Shown piece by piece: positions 15,080 through 23,195 of a stretch of DNA of 64,000 nt (positions within the stretch are counted from its first letter, which is position 1; each line of letters starts with the position of its first letter). The position numbers and the translations under genes are program-made. The DNA comes from Tateyamaria omphalii (lineage in GTDB: Bacteria > Pseudomonadota > Alphaproteobacteria > Rhodobacterales > Rhodobacteraceae): the NCBI RefSeq assembly GCF_001969365.1, contig NZ_CP019312.1, positions 1,178,001-1,242,000 on the forward strand. Direction: 5' to 3'. The notes beneath the pieces are model-generated. The model did no database searches. It was not told the DNA's origin and saw only the letters and a program-made list of their open reading frames with translations.

Positions 15080-16288
15080 ATGACTGCATCCTCCCCCACA
15101 TCCGATCGCCCCGTTTTGCGCATGCGCCCCAAGACGGATGCGCGCCGCATTCGCCACGGATTTCCCTGGGTCTACGCCAACGAGGTGGTTCTTGACCGCC
15201 GGACCAAGGCGCTGGCGCCTGGAACGCTGGCCGTTCTAGAAGATGCCAACCGCAGCCCCCTGGGCCTTGTGGCGATCAATCCGCTGTCGAAGATTGTCGG
15301 GCGGGTCCTGGACCGCGACCCTGCGATGCAGGTGAACCGGGATTGGGTCGCGGCACGGGTTTCGCGTGCGCTGGCCTTGAGAGAGCGTCTTTTCGATGCG
15401 CCATTTTACCGGCTGATCCACGCAGAGGCCGATGGCCTGCCTGGCGTCATCATCGACCGCTTTGGTGACCTCGCCGTTATCCAGCCGAACGCGGCTTGGG
15501 CGGAGGCGCATCTGGACCTGCTGGCGTCGGTGCTGCTGGAGGTCGTCGGCGTGAGCCATCTGATCAAGAACGCGAGCGGTCGGACGCGCGCACTCGAAGG
15601 GCTGGATGATCAGACCGAGGTTCTGGCGGGACAGATGCCGCAGGCGCCGATCCCGGTGCCGATGAACGGGGCCACCTACATGGCCGATGTGGCCGGCGGA
15701 CAGAAGACCGGCCTGTTCTTTGACCAGCGGCCCAACCACGCCTTTGCGCAATCGGTGGCGCAGGGTGCGCGGGTTCTGGACGTGTTTTCCCATGTGGGCG
15801 GGTTCGGCCTTGCGGCGTTGGCGGGCGGTGCGGGTCATGCGACCTGCGTTGACGGGTCGGCAGCCGCGCTTGATCTGGCCGGGCAGGGGGCAGTGGCCAT
15901 GGGCGTCAGCGACAGGTTTGCCGCGCGCCAGGGTGACGCCTTTGACGTGCTGAGCGCGTTGCAGGAGGAGGAGGCGCAGTTCGATGTGGTGGTCTGCGAT
16001 CCGCCAGCCTTTGCGCCATCGAAACAGGCGCTGGATGCCGGGCTGCGCGCCTATGAACGCATCGCACGGCTGGCTGCGCCGCTGGTCGCGGAGGGTGGCA
16101 TTCTGGGGCTGTGCAGCTGTTCGCATGCTGCCGATTTGTCGAAGTTCCGCACTGCGTCGGTTCGCGGGATCGGGCGGGCCGGGCGCGCGCCTGCGCTGCT
16201 GCATACCGGCTTTGCCGGGCCTGACCATCCGCAACTGCCGCAACTGGCCGAAAGCGGCTACCTCAAGGCGCTGTTCTTCCGGCTATGA
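15080..16288 (+). CDS. RlmI-like class I SAM-dependent rRNA methyltransferase with PUA domain
   Basis: 402 residues. An N-terminal PUA RNA-binding domain (about 13-85, RIRHGFPWVYANEVV) is followed by a ferredoxin-like middle (YRLIHAEADGLPGVIIDRFG) and a Rossmann methyltransferase domain: GLFFDQRPN near 213, VLDVFSHVGGFGLAAL as the SAM motif, and the catalytic VCDPPAFAPSK near 305. This layout is that of RlmI (23S rRNA m5C1962) and related enzymes, although motif IV alone does not fix the target. The stop overlaps the next gene's start by 4 bp. Confidence 0.9.
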   Translation: MTASSPTSDRPVLRMRPKTDARRIRHGFPWVYANEVVLDRRTKALAPGTLAVLEDANRSPLGLVAINPLSKIVGRVLDRDPAMQVNRDWVAARVSRALALRERLFDAPFYRLIHAEADGLPGVIIDRFGDLAVIQPNAAWAEAHLDLLASVLLEVVGVSHLIKNASGRTRALEGLDDQTEVLAGQMPQAPIPVPMNGATYMADVAGGQKTGLFFDQRPNHAFAQSVAQGARVLDVFSHVGGFGLAALAGGAGHATCVDGSAAALDLAGQGAVAMGVSDRFAARQGDAFDVLSALQEEEAQFDVVVCDPPAFAPSKQALDAGLRAYERIARLAAPLVAEGGILGLCSCSHAADLSKFRTASVRGIGRAGRAPALLHTGFAGPDHPQLPQLAESGYLKALFFRL

Positions 16289-16833
16289 AGGTGCTGATCG
16301 ACGCAAATGTGCTGTATCCGACGGTGATGCGCGAGGTGGTGTTGGGCGTGGCTGCGGCAGGTCTGTTCCAGCCGCAATGGTCGGATCGCATCCTTGAGGA
16401 ATGGGCCCGCGCCGCCGCCCGACTTGGCCCCGAGGGTGAGGCGCAAGCACGGGGTGAAATTGCCTTGCTGTCGGCCACATGGTACCGCGCCAACGTGCGT
16501 TACCCATCCGAGTTGGAACAGCGGCTGTGGTTGCCTGACCCTGCCGATGTGCATGTTCTGGCTGCTGCCATCGCAGGGTCGTCCGACATCATCCTGACGT
16601 CGAATGCCAAGGACTTCCCGCGCCAGATCCTTGCTGAAGAGGGTCTTTCGCGCGCGGATCCCGATGGGTTTCTGCTGGGGTGTTTTGAGGCGCAACCCGG
16701 ACCAGTCCACGCTGCCGCCGGCAGTGTTCTGGCCGAGGCGCGCCGCCTGTCGGCGGACGACTGGACGATGCGCGGCCTGATGAAGAAGGCGCGCCTGCCG
16801 CGGTTGGGCAAAGCGCTGGAGCGGCACGGTTAG
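16285..16833 (+). CDS. PIN-domain protein
   Basis: 182 residues; the ATG overlaps the methyltransferase stop. The PIN nuclease core is complete: Asp in VLIDANVLYP, Glu in ILEEWARA, Asp in LPDPADVHVLAAA, and TSNAKDFP. A C-terminal extension of about 50 residues follows. VapC toxins share this core, but no antitoxin-sized gene lies next to it and it is coupled to an rRNA methyltransferase gene, so an RNA-processing role is as likely as a toxin role. Its last 4 bp overlap the convergent M48 protease gene. Confidence 0.83.
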   Translation: MKVLIDANVLYPTVMREVVLGVAAAGLFQPQWSDRILEEWARAAARLGPEGEAQARGEIALLSATWYRANVRYPSELEQRLWLPDPADVHVLAAAIAGSSDIILTSNAKDFPRQILAEEGLSRADPDGFLLGCFEAQPGPVHAAAGSVLAEARRLSADDWTMRGLMKKARLPRLGKALERHG

Positions 16834-17525
16834 GGGGCGGGAACTTGCGTCCACTTCGCTTCAAGCTCTTCCAGTGCCTTGATCCGTTCCTTGGTCTTGG
16901 GGTGGCTCATCAACCACGCAGGCACCGCACCGGAGTTTGACTTGGTCAGTTGCTCCAGCTTCTCAAACAGCGAGATTTGCGGTGCGATCCCGATCCCGGC
17001 CTTGGTCAGCAGGGCGGCGGCATAGGCGTCGGCCTCGTATTCATCACTGCGCGACAGACGTGCGGCCAGCAATGTGGTGAGCGCGTTGGCAATCAGCACG
17101 CCGATACCAGGGATAAAGCGCGACAGAACCATCGCGAGTGCGGTGCGCAGGGCGTTCTGCCCCGAAAAGTCGATCATTCGCCTACGACTGTGCCCCAAGG
17201 CGACGTGGCCCAACTCATGTGCGATCACGCTGGCCATTTCTGCCGCAGACACGGCCCCCTGCCGGAACTTGTTGTAGAACCCGCGCGTGATGAAGATACG
17301 CCCATCGGGGGCTGCGAGGCCATTCACCGGGTCAATCTCGTAAATGTGCACGCGGATCCGGTCCAGATCGAGGGCGGCGGCCATCTGGTCGCACATCTGG
17401 CGCAGCATCGGGTCAGCCAGCTCGGTCGATTTCTCATCAAGCTCGCGCGAGGTGCGCCAGACGGAAAAGCGGTACATGGCCAGCCCGTAGACGAGAGCCA
17501 GGAGGATCGGTGCAAATTTGATCAT
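16830..17525 (-). CDS. M48-family zinc metalloprotease, membrane-anchored
   Basis: I start at the ATG at 17525 (MIKFAPILLALVYGLAMYRF), giving an N-terminal membrane helix and 231 residues. Zinc motif HELGH at 103-107, with the downstream glutamate in DEYEADAYAA (about 157). A hydrophobic stretch (SRFIPGIGVLIANALTTLLA) separates them, as in HtpX/Oma1-like proteases. The usual role is membrane or periplasmic protein quality control. It is shorter than HtpX (about 290) and has one clear N-terminal helix. It lies 40 bp downstream of a P450 gene on the same strand. Confidence 0.88.
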   Translation of the reverse strand: MIKFAPILLALVYGLAMYRFSVWRTSRELDEKSTELADPMLRQMCDQMAAALDLDRIRVHIYEIDPVNGLAAPDGRIFITRGFYNKFRQGAVSAAEMASVIAHELGHVALGHSRRRMIDFSGQNALRTALAMVLSRFIPGIGVLIANALTTLLAARLSRSDEYEADAYAAALLTKAGIGIAPQISLFEKLEQLTKSNSGAVPAWLMSHPKTKERIKALEELEAKWTQVPAP

Positions 17526-17565
17526 GAGTGGGATATGGGGCTGAAACGGGGGTAGGGCAAGCCGC

Positions 17566-18729
17566 TCAAATGTCCCACGCGACAGGAACGGACAGTGGCC
17601 CGCGAAAGGCCCATCCGGCAAAGGTCACATCGTCGGTCAGGCGCAGGTTCGGCAATTGGTCAAACAGCATGGGCAAAGCGTGTCCCGCGATGAGGGCGCG
17701 GGAGGCGGCGGCCCCTGCGCAAAAGTGCGGGCCCGCGCCGAAGGGGATCGCGGGGCCGGTGTTGCGCGTCAGGTCATAGGCGTTGGGATCGGTAAAGTGG
17801 TCCGCATCCCGGCAGGCGGAGCCGAACATGAAGAAAATCAACTCATCGGCGTTGAATTCGACATCGCAGGCGCGGTCGGGCCGTGCGACCCGGCGCGGTG
17901 ACATGCCGATGGGCGCCACGAGCCGCACATATTCGTCGAAGGCGGCGTTCCAGTCTGCCGTGCCGTTCGCCATCATAGCGTATTGGTCGGGGTGGGTCAG
18001 GAGCGCCCAGGCAGTGCCCGCAATCGCGTCACGCGGTTCGTTCTGTCCGCCGCCGATGATAACGCGGACATTGCCGGCAATCTCGTCCAGCGTTAGCCCC
18101 GCCTGATCGAGGACGGAGATGATGGACATGTCGGGGGCGGCGCGCAGTTGCGGCAGACGTTCCTTGATCAAGTCCAGCACGTGGTCGGCATAGCCGTAGC
18201 CCAGCCGGTCAACCTCCGGGTCGCGCTGGTAGTTGGCGGCGGCGTCGAGCATGGCCTGGCTTGCGGCGTCCATCTCTGCCGCTTCCATATTGGTCAGGCC
18301 CGTTATCAGGCGCAGCGCGTCGGCGGAGACGGGCATCGCGTAGTCCGTGACCAGATCGCACGCGCCCAAGGGCTGCAGCCCGTCGATATGTCCTTGTACT
18401 ATCTCGCGGAACTTGGGTCCAAGCACGTCGCGCACTGTGCGGGGGCTGAGCGCGGGAAAGAGCGCCTTGCGCTCGCGCATATGCGCTTCGCCGTCTTTGC
18501 GCATCAGGTTGCTGCCCATGACCTTGGTCAAGAGGCCGTTCGGTTGGTGGCTCGAAAACAGATCGACGCGCTTTTCCTCGCGAAAAACGTCGTCGCGACG
18601 GGTGAACAGCGTGGCGCCCATTTCCGGCACATAACATACGGGTGCGTTTTGACGCATGGCCGCAAGGGTCGGGTAGGGGTCGGCGTGAAAGGCGGCCGGG
18701 TCGATGTGGACGGTGGGTGCGGATGACAT
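17566..18729 (-). CDS. Cytochrome P450
   Basis: 387 residues, a soluble bacterial-class P450. The haem-ligand loop is FGAGPHFCAGAAASRA (Cys near 345), and VRLVAPIGMSPRRVARPD holds the E/R-helix region. The I-helix reads VIIGGGQNEPRDAI where most P450s have (A/G)Gx(D/E)T; the usual acid-threonine pair for proton delivery is replaced by Glu-Pro. Redox partners are not in the window. It follows the vWA gene by 38 bp on the same strand. Substrate unknown. Confidence 0.92.
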   Translation of the reverse strand: MSSAPTVHIDPAAFHADPYPTLAAMRQNAPVCYVPEMGATLFTRRDDVFREEKRVDLFSSHQPNGLLTKVMGSNLMRKDGEAHMRERKALFPALSPRTVRDVLGPKFREIVQGHIDGLQPLGACDLVTDYAMPVSADALRLITGLTNMEAAEMDAASQAMLDAAANYQRDPEVDRLGYGYADHVLDLIKERLPQLRAAPDMSIISVLDQAGLTLDEIAGNVRVIIGGGQNEPRDAIAGTAWALLTHPDQYAMMANGTADWNAAFDEYVRLVAPIGMSPRRVARPDRACDVEFNADELIFFMFGSACRDADHFTDPNAYDLTRNTGPAIPFGAGPHFCAGAAASRALIAGHALPMLFDQLPNLRLTDDVTFAGWAFRGPLSVPVAWDI

Positions 18730-18767
18730 ATGGTGACGCTACACGCGCCGTTTGTAACCAAAAAGGC

Positions 18768-19955
18768 TTATCGCGTGAGTGCGCGCATGCCGCGGCTGAG
18801 ACCTTCGAGCGTCATCGGGACCATGGCATCCTTCCCAAAGATCTCCTGGATCATGGCGATTGAGTGGGTGTAGCCCCAGTATTTTTCGGGCACCGGGTTG
18901 ATCCACAGGTTCGACGCCCACTGATCGCGCGCACGGGAGAGCCAGACCTGGCCCGCTTCCTTGTTCCAGTGTTCGTTGGCGCCACCGGGATAGGCGATCT
19001 CGTATGGGGACATGCTGGCGTCACCGACAAAGATGCACTTGTAGTCGGGGCCGTAGGTGCGCAGCACCTCGTGTGTGGGTGTCTGCGCGTCCCAACGGCG
19101 GCGGTTGTCGCGCCAGACACCTTCATAAAGGCAGTTGTGGAAGTAGAAATATTCGAAATGCTTGAACTCGGATTTCGCGGCCGAGAACAACTCTTCCACG
19201 ATTTTCACGTGGGGGTCCATTGATCCGCCGACATCAAGGAACAGCAGCACTTTGACAGCATTGCGCCGCTCGGGGCGGGTTTTGACATCGAGATAGCCAT
19301 GTTCAGCCGTGGCCCGAATGGTGCCGTTCAGGTCCAGCTCTTCGGTTGCACCATCGCGCGCCCAGCGGCGCAGGCGTTTGAGCGCGACCTTGATGTTGCG
19401 CGTGCCGAGTTCAACTGTGTCGTCCAAGTTCTTGAATTCACGCTTGTCCCAGACTTTCACAGCTCGCTGATGACGGCTTTCCTCTTGGCCGATACGCACG
19501 CCTTCGGGGTTGTAGCCATAGGCGCCGAAGGGCGAAGTGCCCGCGGTGCCGACCCACTTGTTGCCGCCCTGATGGCGGCCTTTCTGCTCCTCAAGCCGTT
19601 TCTTGAGTGTTTCCATGAGTTTATCGAAGCCTCCTAAGGCTTCGATCTCTGCGCGTTCTTCCTCGCTCAGATGCCTTTCGGCCAGCTTTTCCAGCCAGTC
19701 CTGTGGGATGTCCACGGCCTCCAGAACCTGGTCGATGCTGATCTGCTCCAACCCTTCAAAGGCGGCCGCGAAGGCGCGGTCGAACTTGTCGATGTTGCGC
19801 TCGTCCTTCACCATCGCGACGCGGGCGAGGTAGTAGAACGCCTCAACATCATAGGTCGCTAGACCCGCTTTCATCCCCTCGAGAAAGACAAGGAACTCGC
19901 GCAAGCTGACCGGCACGCCGTTCTTTCGCAGGCTTTCGAAGAAGGGCAGGAACAT
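18768..19955 (-). CDS. CoxE-like von Willebrand factor A domain protein
   Basis: 395 residues. The N-terminal half is helical and charged (SEEERAEIEALGGFDKLMET), and the C-terminal half is a vWA domain. The metal-ion-dependent adhesion site reads FLDVGGSMDPH near residue 240, a DxGxS variant of DxSxS. Proteins of this CoxE-like group work with MoxR AAA+ ATPases as protein- or metal-cofactor-assembly chaperones, and a MoxR gene is 3 kb upstream in the same leftward cluster. The start lies 1 bp after the stop of a 56-residue membrane protein. The client protein is unknown; the adjacent P450 is one candidate. Confidence 0.9.
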   Translation of the reverse strand: MFLPFFESLRKNGVPVSLREFLVFLEGMKAGLATYDVEAFYYLARVAMVKDERNIDKFDRAFAAAFEGLEQISIDQVLEAVDIPQDWLEKLAERHLSEEERAEIEALGGFDKLMETLKKRLEEQKGRHQGGNKWVGTAGTSPFGAYGYNPEGVRIGQEESRHQRAVKVWDKREFKNLDDTVELGTRNIKVALKRLRRWARDGATEELDLNGTIRATAEHGYLDVKTRPERRNAVKVLLFLDVGGSMDPHVKIVEELFSAAKSEFKHFEYFYFHNCLYEGVWRDNRRRWDAQTPTHEVLRTYGPDYKCIFVGDASMSPYEIAYPGGANEHWNKEAGQVWLSRARDQWASNLWINPVPEKYWGYTHSIAMIQEIFGKDAMVPMTLEGLSRGMRALTR

Positions 19956-19956
19956 G

Positions 19957-20127
19957 TCAGCCTCGCATCGCGCGGTCGATCAGAACGGTGGCGACCATGC
20001 CCACAATGACAAAGGCCAGCGCGTAGCCCGCCGCGTATTGCAGGATGTCGAGCCTGTTTCCCTTGCGCTTGCTTGCCGTGTAGCCGCCGATCAAAGCGCC
20101 CGATAGGGCCGCCACGATTACGATCAT
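19957..20127 (-). CDS. Small membrane protein, 56 residues
   Basis: ATG at 20127, stop at 19957, immediately before the vWA start. Two hydrophobic helices (MIVIVAALSGALIGGY; ALAFVIVGMVATVLI) flank a basic turn (TASKRKGNR), giving a hairpin in the inner membrane with a probably cytoplasmic loop. No known family recognised. Its 1-bp spacing to vWA and placement after the DUF2927 lipoprotein gene argue that it belongs to the MoxR/vWA cluster. Confidence 0.75.
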   Translation of the reverse strand: MIVIVAALSGALIGGYTASKRKGNRLDILQYAAGYALAFVIVGMVATVLIDRAMRG

Positions 20128-20161
20128 TTGCCTTGCCTCTCAATACTTTGGGGCGGCAAGT

Positions 20162-21529
20162 TCAGCCTTTGAGCGGGCTCAGGGAAGATATTTCCCGCAG
20201 CTTGGCCCGCACCGCCCAATCAGAGCCGAATCCGTAGCGCGCCCACCCCAGGCTGTCCAGCCTGACGGTGCGTGCCTCGGCGGCGCGGCCTTGCAGGTCC
20301 AGCGCTTCGGCGCGCAGCAGCAGAAGGGTCGACAGAAGCGCCGCGTTTTCGTTGCGGGCGGCCCGGTCGATATGGGGGGCGAGCGTGACCATGGCGGTGT
20401 CGCCGTCGCCCCGACTGATGGCATAGGCGGCCAATTGGGTGGCGACATAGGCGCGGTGCAGATCGGCACCGGGGGTCGCGGCATAGAATTGGTCGGCGGC
20501 GCGGAAATGGGACTGCGCGGCTTTCGGGTCACTTGCGAGCAGCAGGCGGCCATTGGCGTAATGGGCAAAGGCGCGGCGGTGATCGCGCCAGCCCATGGCC
20601 TGTGCGATGTCCAGCGCGCGTTCGGCGGCGTCCCGGCGCTGTCCGGTCGTAGCCCCCGGACCCAGCGCTGTTTGCACCGCCTCGCTCCAGGCGCGAGGCG
20701 TGCGGGTGGCATAGTTTGCGGGCAGGTTTTCACCACCGGGATTGATGCGGGCAAGGATCTGGGGCAAGCGCTGCGCCACCTGGCCGCGCGTCATGCCGGA
20801 GCGCAGTTCGGGGGAATAATACGCCTTGAGCATCAGCATGTCGAAGCCGGTCAGAACCGTGTGCACGTTGTCATCATTGAACACGCTGTCGGGCAGGCGG
20901 TAGAGGTCGTTGAGCGGACCGATGGCCTGCGCCAGTTCCTCGTGCAGGCAGTCGCGGACCTCTTGCGGGCTTGCGTCATTGGGCAGGAAGATCGCCAGCC
21001 GTTCACGGGTGCGCAGGTTTGACCAACTGGTGCGGGGCGTGCGGCGGTTGGGCTTGTATTCCGAGATCGTCGTAATGTTGGGCACCACGAAACAGGCGGC
21101 GTGGGGCAGCGCCTTGCGGATATCGCTGCGCGACACCGCTTCGATGGTGATGTTTGCCGCGTTGCCGGGCGCTGCTTCGTAAATGTCGATATGTGCTTCG
21201 GTCCGCAAGCGGTGCATCAGGCGGCGCAGGTCGGTGCCAAGCGAGGCGGGCGGTTTGCCGGTCACGCGGACCGAAATAGGTCCTTCGAACCGGGTGAAGA
21301 CAGGCAGGGCGCGGCCTGATTCCAATTGGAAGCTCAGTTCGATGAAATCCAACGCCAAGTCGTTGTTCGACCGGACTGGCTGCACGGGGCGCGGTGCACC
21401 GAATGTCTTCATCGGCGGCAGGTCACTGCTGGCGGGCAGGGCGCGTGTCGGGGTGTCGCCGGGTGTGACGGGCGCACAGGCATTGAGCAACAGAACGAGG
21501 GGCAAAGCAAAGCGACGCATCCGTGTCAT
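20162..21529 (-). CDS. DUF2927 family lipoprotein with C-terminal helical repeats
   Basis: 455 residues. The N-terminus is a lipoprotein signal with lipobox LLNAC (Cys18), so it is probably anchored to the outer or inner membrane on the periplasmic side. Residues 60-280 match the DUF2927 pattern (DFIELSFQLESG, ISVRVTGKPP, CLHEELAQAIGPLND), a metzincin-like fold in which HEELAQ occupies the place of a zinc-binding helix. The last 170 residues are alanine-rich helical repeats resembling TPR (AHYANGRLLLASDPKAAQSH). It overlaps the GNAT gene by 4 bp. Function unknown. Confidence 0.83.
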   Translation of the reverse strand: MTRMRRFALPLVLLLNACAPVTPGDTPTRALPASSDLPPMKTFGAPRPVQPVRSNNDLALDFIELSFQLESGRALPVFTRFEGPISVRVTGKPPASLGTDLRRLMHRLRTEAHIDIYEAAPGNAANITIEAVSRSDIRKALPHAACFVVPNITTISEYKPNRRTPRTSWSNLRTRERLAIFLPNDASPQEVRDCLHEELAQAIGPLNDLYRLPDSVFNDDNVHTVLTGFDMLMLKAYYSPELRSGMTRGQVAQRLPQILARINPGGENLPANYATRTPRAWSEAVQTALGPGATTGQRRDAAERALDIAQAMGWRDHRRAFAHYANGRLLLASDPKAAQSHFRAADQFYAATPGADLHRAYVATQLAAYAISRGDGDTAMVTLAPHIDRAARNENAALLSTLLLLRAEALDLQGRAAEARTVRLDSLGWARYGFGSDWAVRAKLREISSLSPLKG

Positions 21530-21981
21530 CCCCGTTCGTACTTGATGAAGGGAGACAGCTTGCCCACGCGGTCATACAGCTTGCGGGCCTGCGTGTTGAA
21601 ATCCTGGGTCAGCCAATAGACCGACGGGGCTCCGACCGCGTCAGCGGCGGCATAGACGCCCTCGATCAGCGCGCGTCCGATGCCGCGGCCGCGCACGGCC
21701 GGGTCTGCATAGAGGTCTTGCAGGTAGCAGACGTTTTCGACGTTCCAGCCATGGCGGTGAAACAGGTAATGGGCGAGGCCGACAGGTCTGCCGTCTATCT
21801 CGGCAATCAATGCATTGAAATCTTGGGGATCGTTGCCCAACAAGCGATCGAAATAGGTGTCAAAGACTTCTTTTGGACGCGATGTCTCGTAAAAGGCGAG
21901 ATACGCCGCCCACAGTTCATGCCACGCGGACCGATCCGACGAGATAAGAGGGCGCACAATAAGTGCGTCTGAACCTGTCAT
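21526..21981 (-). CDS. GNAT-family N-acetyltransferase
   Basis: 151 residues from the ATG at 21981 (MTGSDALIVRPLISSDRSAW); an upstream ATG at 22008 would add nine residues. The acetyl-CoA loop is DPAVRGRGIGRALIEGVYA, preceded by NVCYLQDLYAD and followed by YWLTQDFNTQARKLYDRVGK, all typical of GNAT enzymes acting on small molecules or N-termini. Its stop overlaps the DUF2927 start, so the pair is coupled. Substrate not predictable. Confidence 0.88.
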   Translation of the reverse strand: MTGSDALIVRPLISSDRSAWHELWAAYLAFYETSRPKEVFDTYFDRLLGNDPQDFNALIAEIDGRPVGLAHYLFHRHGWNVENVCYLQDLYADPAVRGRGIGRALIEGVYAAADAVGAPSVYWLTQDFNTQARKLYDRVGKLSPFIKYERG

Positions 21982-22121
21982 TTTTACTGCCTGCCTGCCT
22001 TTTAGCATTTTGGATGCGGGCGTTTTCGCCTCTCATCTCGGTCAAGGTATGGAGCAATTCAGGCAAAAGAAAGACTTTTTGTCTTTAAATTCGATGGGTT
22101 CCCGGGGCGTGCGCGGATTGT

Positions 22122-22147
22122 GACCCAAAAGACTCGCCTTTTGGGTC
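22122..22147 (-). terminator. Hairpin downstream of the MoxR gene
   Basis: A perfect 10-bp inverted repeat (GACCCAAAAG/CTTTTGGGTC) with a 6-nt loop, 27 bp past the MoxR stop and upstream of the GNAT gene. There is no T run after it, so it may attenuate or protect rather than fully separate the two parts of the leftward cluster. Confidence 0.6.
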
Positions 22148-22173
22148 GGGGGCTTACGCAAGTCGCTGTGACG

Positions 22174-23013
22174 TCAGCGCTGGCCGCGTGCCATGAAGGC
22201 CAGCCGCTCGAACAGGTGCACGTCCTGCTCGTTTTTCAAAAGCGCGCCGTGCAGCTTGGGCAGGGCGGAGACGCCGTCGGATTTCAGGTCTTCGGCGCTC
22301 ATATCCTCGGCCAGAAGCAGCTTGAGCCAGTCGAGCACTTCGGAGGTCGAGGGCTTTTTCTTGAGCCCCTGTTGATCGCGGATTTCGAAAAACTGGGTGA
22401 GGGCTGTGGCCAGTAGGCTTTCCTTGATGCCGGGGTGATGCACGGCCACGATTTGCTTCATCGTGTCCATGTCAGGAAAGCGGATGTAGTGGAAGAAACA
22501 GCGGCGCAGGAAGGCGTCGGGGAGTTCTTTTTCGTTATTGGAGGTGATGATCACGACGGGGCGCTGACGGGCTTGGATCGTGGCGCCTGTTTCATAAACA
22601 AAGAACTCCATCTTATCGAGTTCCTGCAGCAGGTCGTTGGGAAATTCGATGTCGGCCTTGTCGATCTCGTCGATCAGCAGGACCACTTTTTCGTCCGCTT
22701 CGAACGCCTCCCAGAGCTTGCCCTTTTTGATGTAGTTGCCGACATCGTGGACCTTGTCCTCGCCCAGCTGGCTGTCGCGCAGGCGGCTGACGGCATCATA
22801 TTCATACAGGCCTTGCTGCGCGCGCGTGGTGGACTTGATGTTCCACTCGATCAGGCGCAGGCCAAGGCCGCGGGCGACCTGTTTGGCGAGTTCCGTCTTG
22901 CCGGTGCCGGGCTCGCCCTTGACCAGCAGAGGCCGTTCAAGTGTGACGGCCGCGTTCACGGCGATGGTCAGGTCGTCGGTTGCGACATAGGCGTCGGTGC
23001 CCTGGAATTTCAT
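22174..23013 (-). CDS. MoxR-family AAA+ ATPase
   Basis: 279 residues. Walker A GEPGTGKTELAKQVA (residues 33-40 core), Walker B VVLLIDEIDKADIEFPN, sensor 1 VVIITSNNEKELPDAFLRRC, plus the MoxR C-terminal helical lid. MoxR ATPases remodel or insert cofactors into target complexes, usually with a vWA partner, and the CoxE-like vWA gene lies downstream on the same strand. It is divergent from dksA. Loss of the vWA partner would be expected to mimic loss of this gene. Confidence 0.92.
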   Translation of the reverse strand: MKFQGTDAYVATDDLTIAVNAAVTLERPLLVKGEPGTGKTELAKQVARGLGLRLIEWNIKSTTRAQQGLYEYDAVSRLRDSQLGEDKVHDVGNYIKKGKLWEAFEADEKVVLLIDEIDKADIEFPNDLLQELDKMEFFVYETGATIQARQRPVVIITSNNEKELPDAFLRRCFFHYIRFPDMDTMKQIVAVHHPGIKESLLATALTQFFEIRDQQGLKKKPSTSEVLDWLKLLLAEDMSAEDLKSDGVSALPKLHGALLKNEQDVHLFERLAFMARGQR

Positions 23014-23195
23014 GTGTCTTCATCCTGTTGCGGCAATCTGTTCATCACGCAGCTTTTAGCCAATCTGGGGCGGGAATGGGTAGTGACAATCCCATGTCCC
23101 TCGGATAGACGCTGCGGCAGGGAGCTGGTCGGGGCAAGCACAGGACCAACTGGGGAGCCGTCATGGCCAACGTCAGTCGTATTGAGGGGAATGAA

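Noticed and set aside
16285..16833. VapBC toxin-antitoxin pair
   Set aside because: The PIN gene has no antitoxin beside it; its upstream neighbour is an rRNA methyltransferase.
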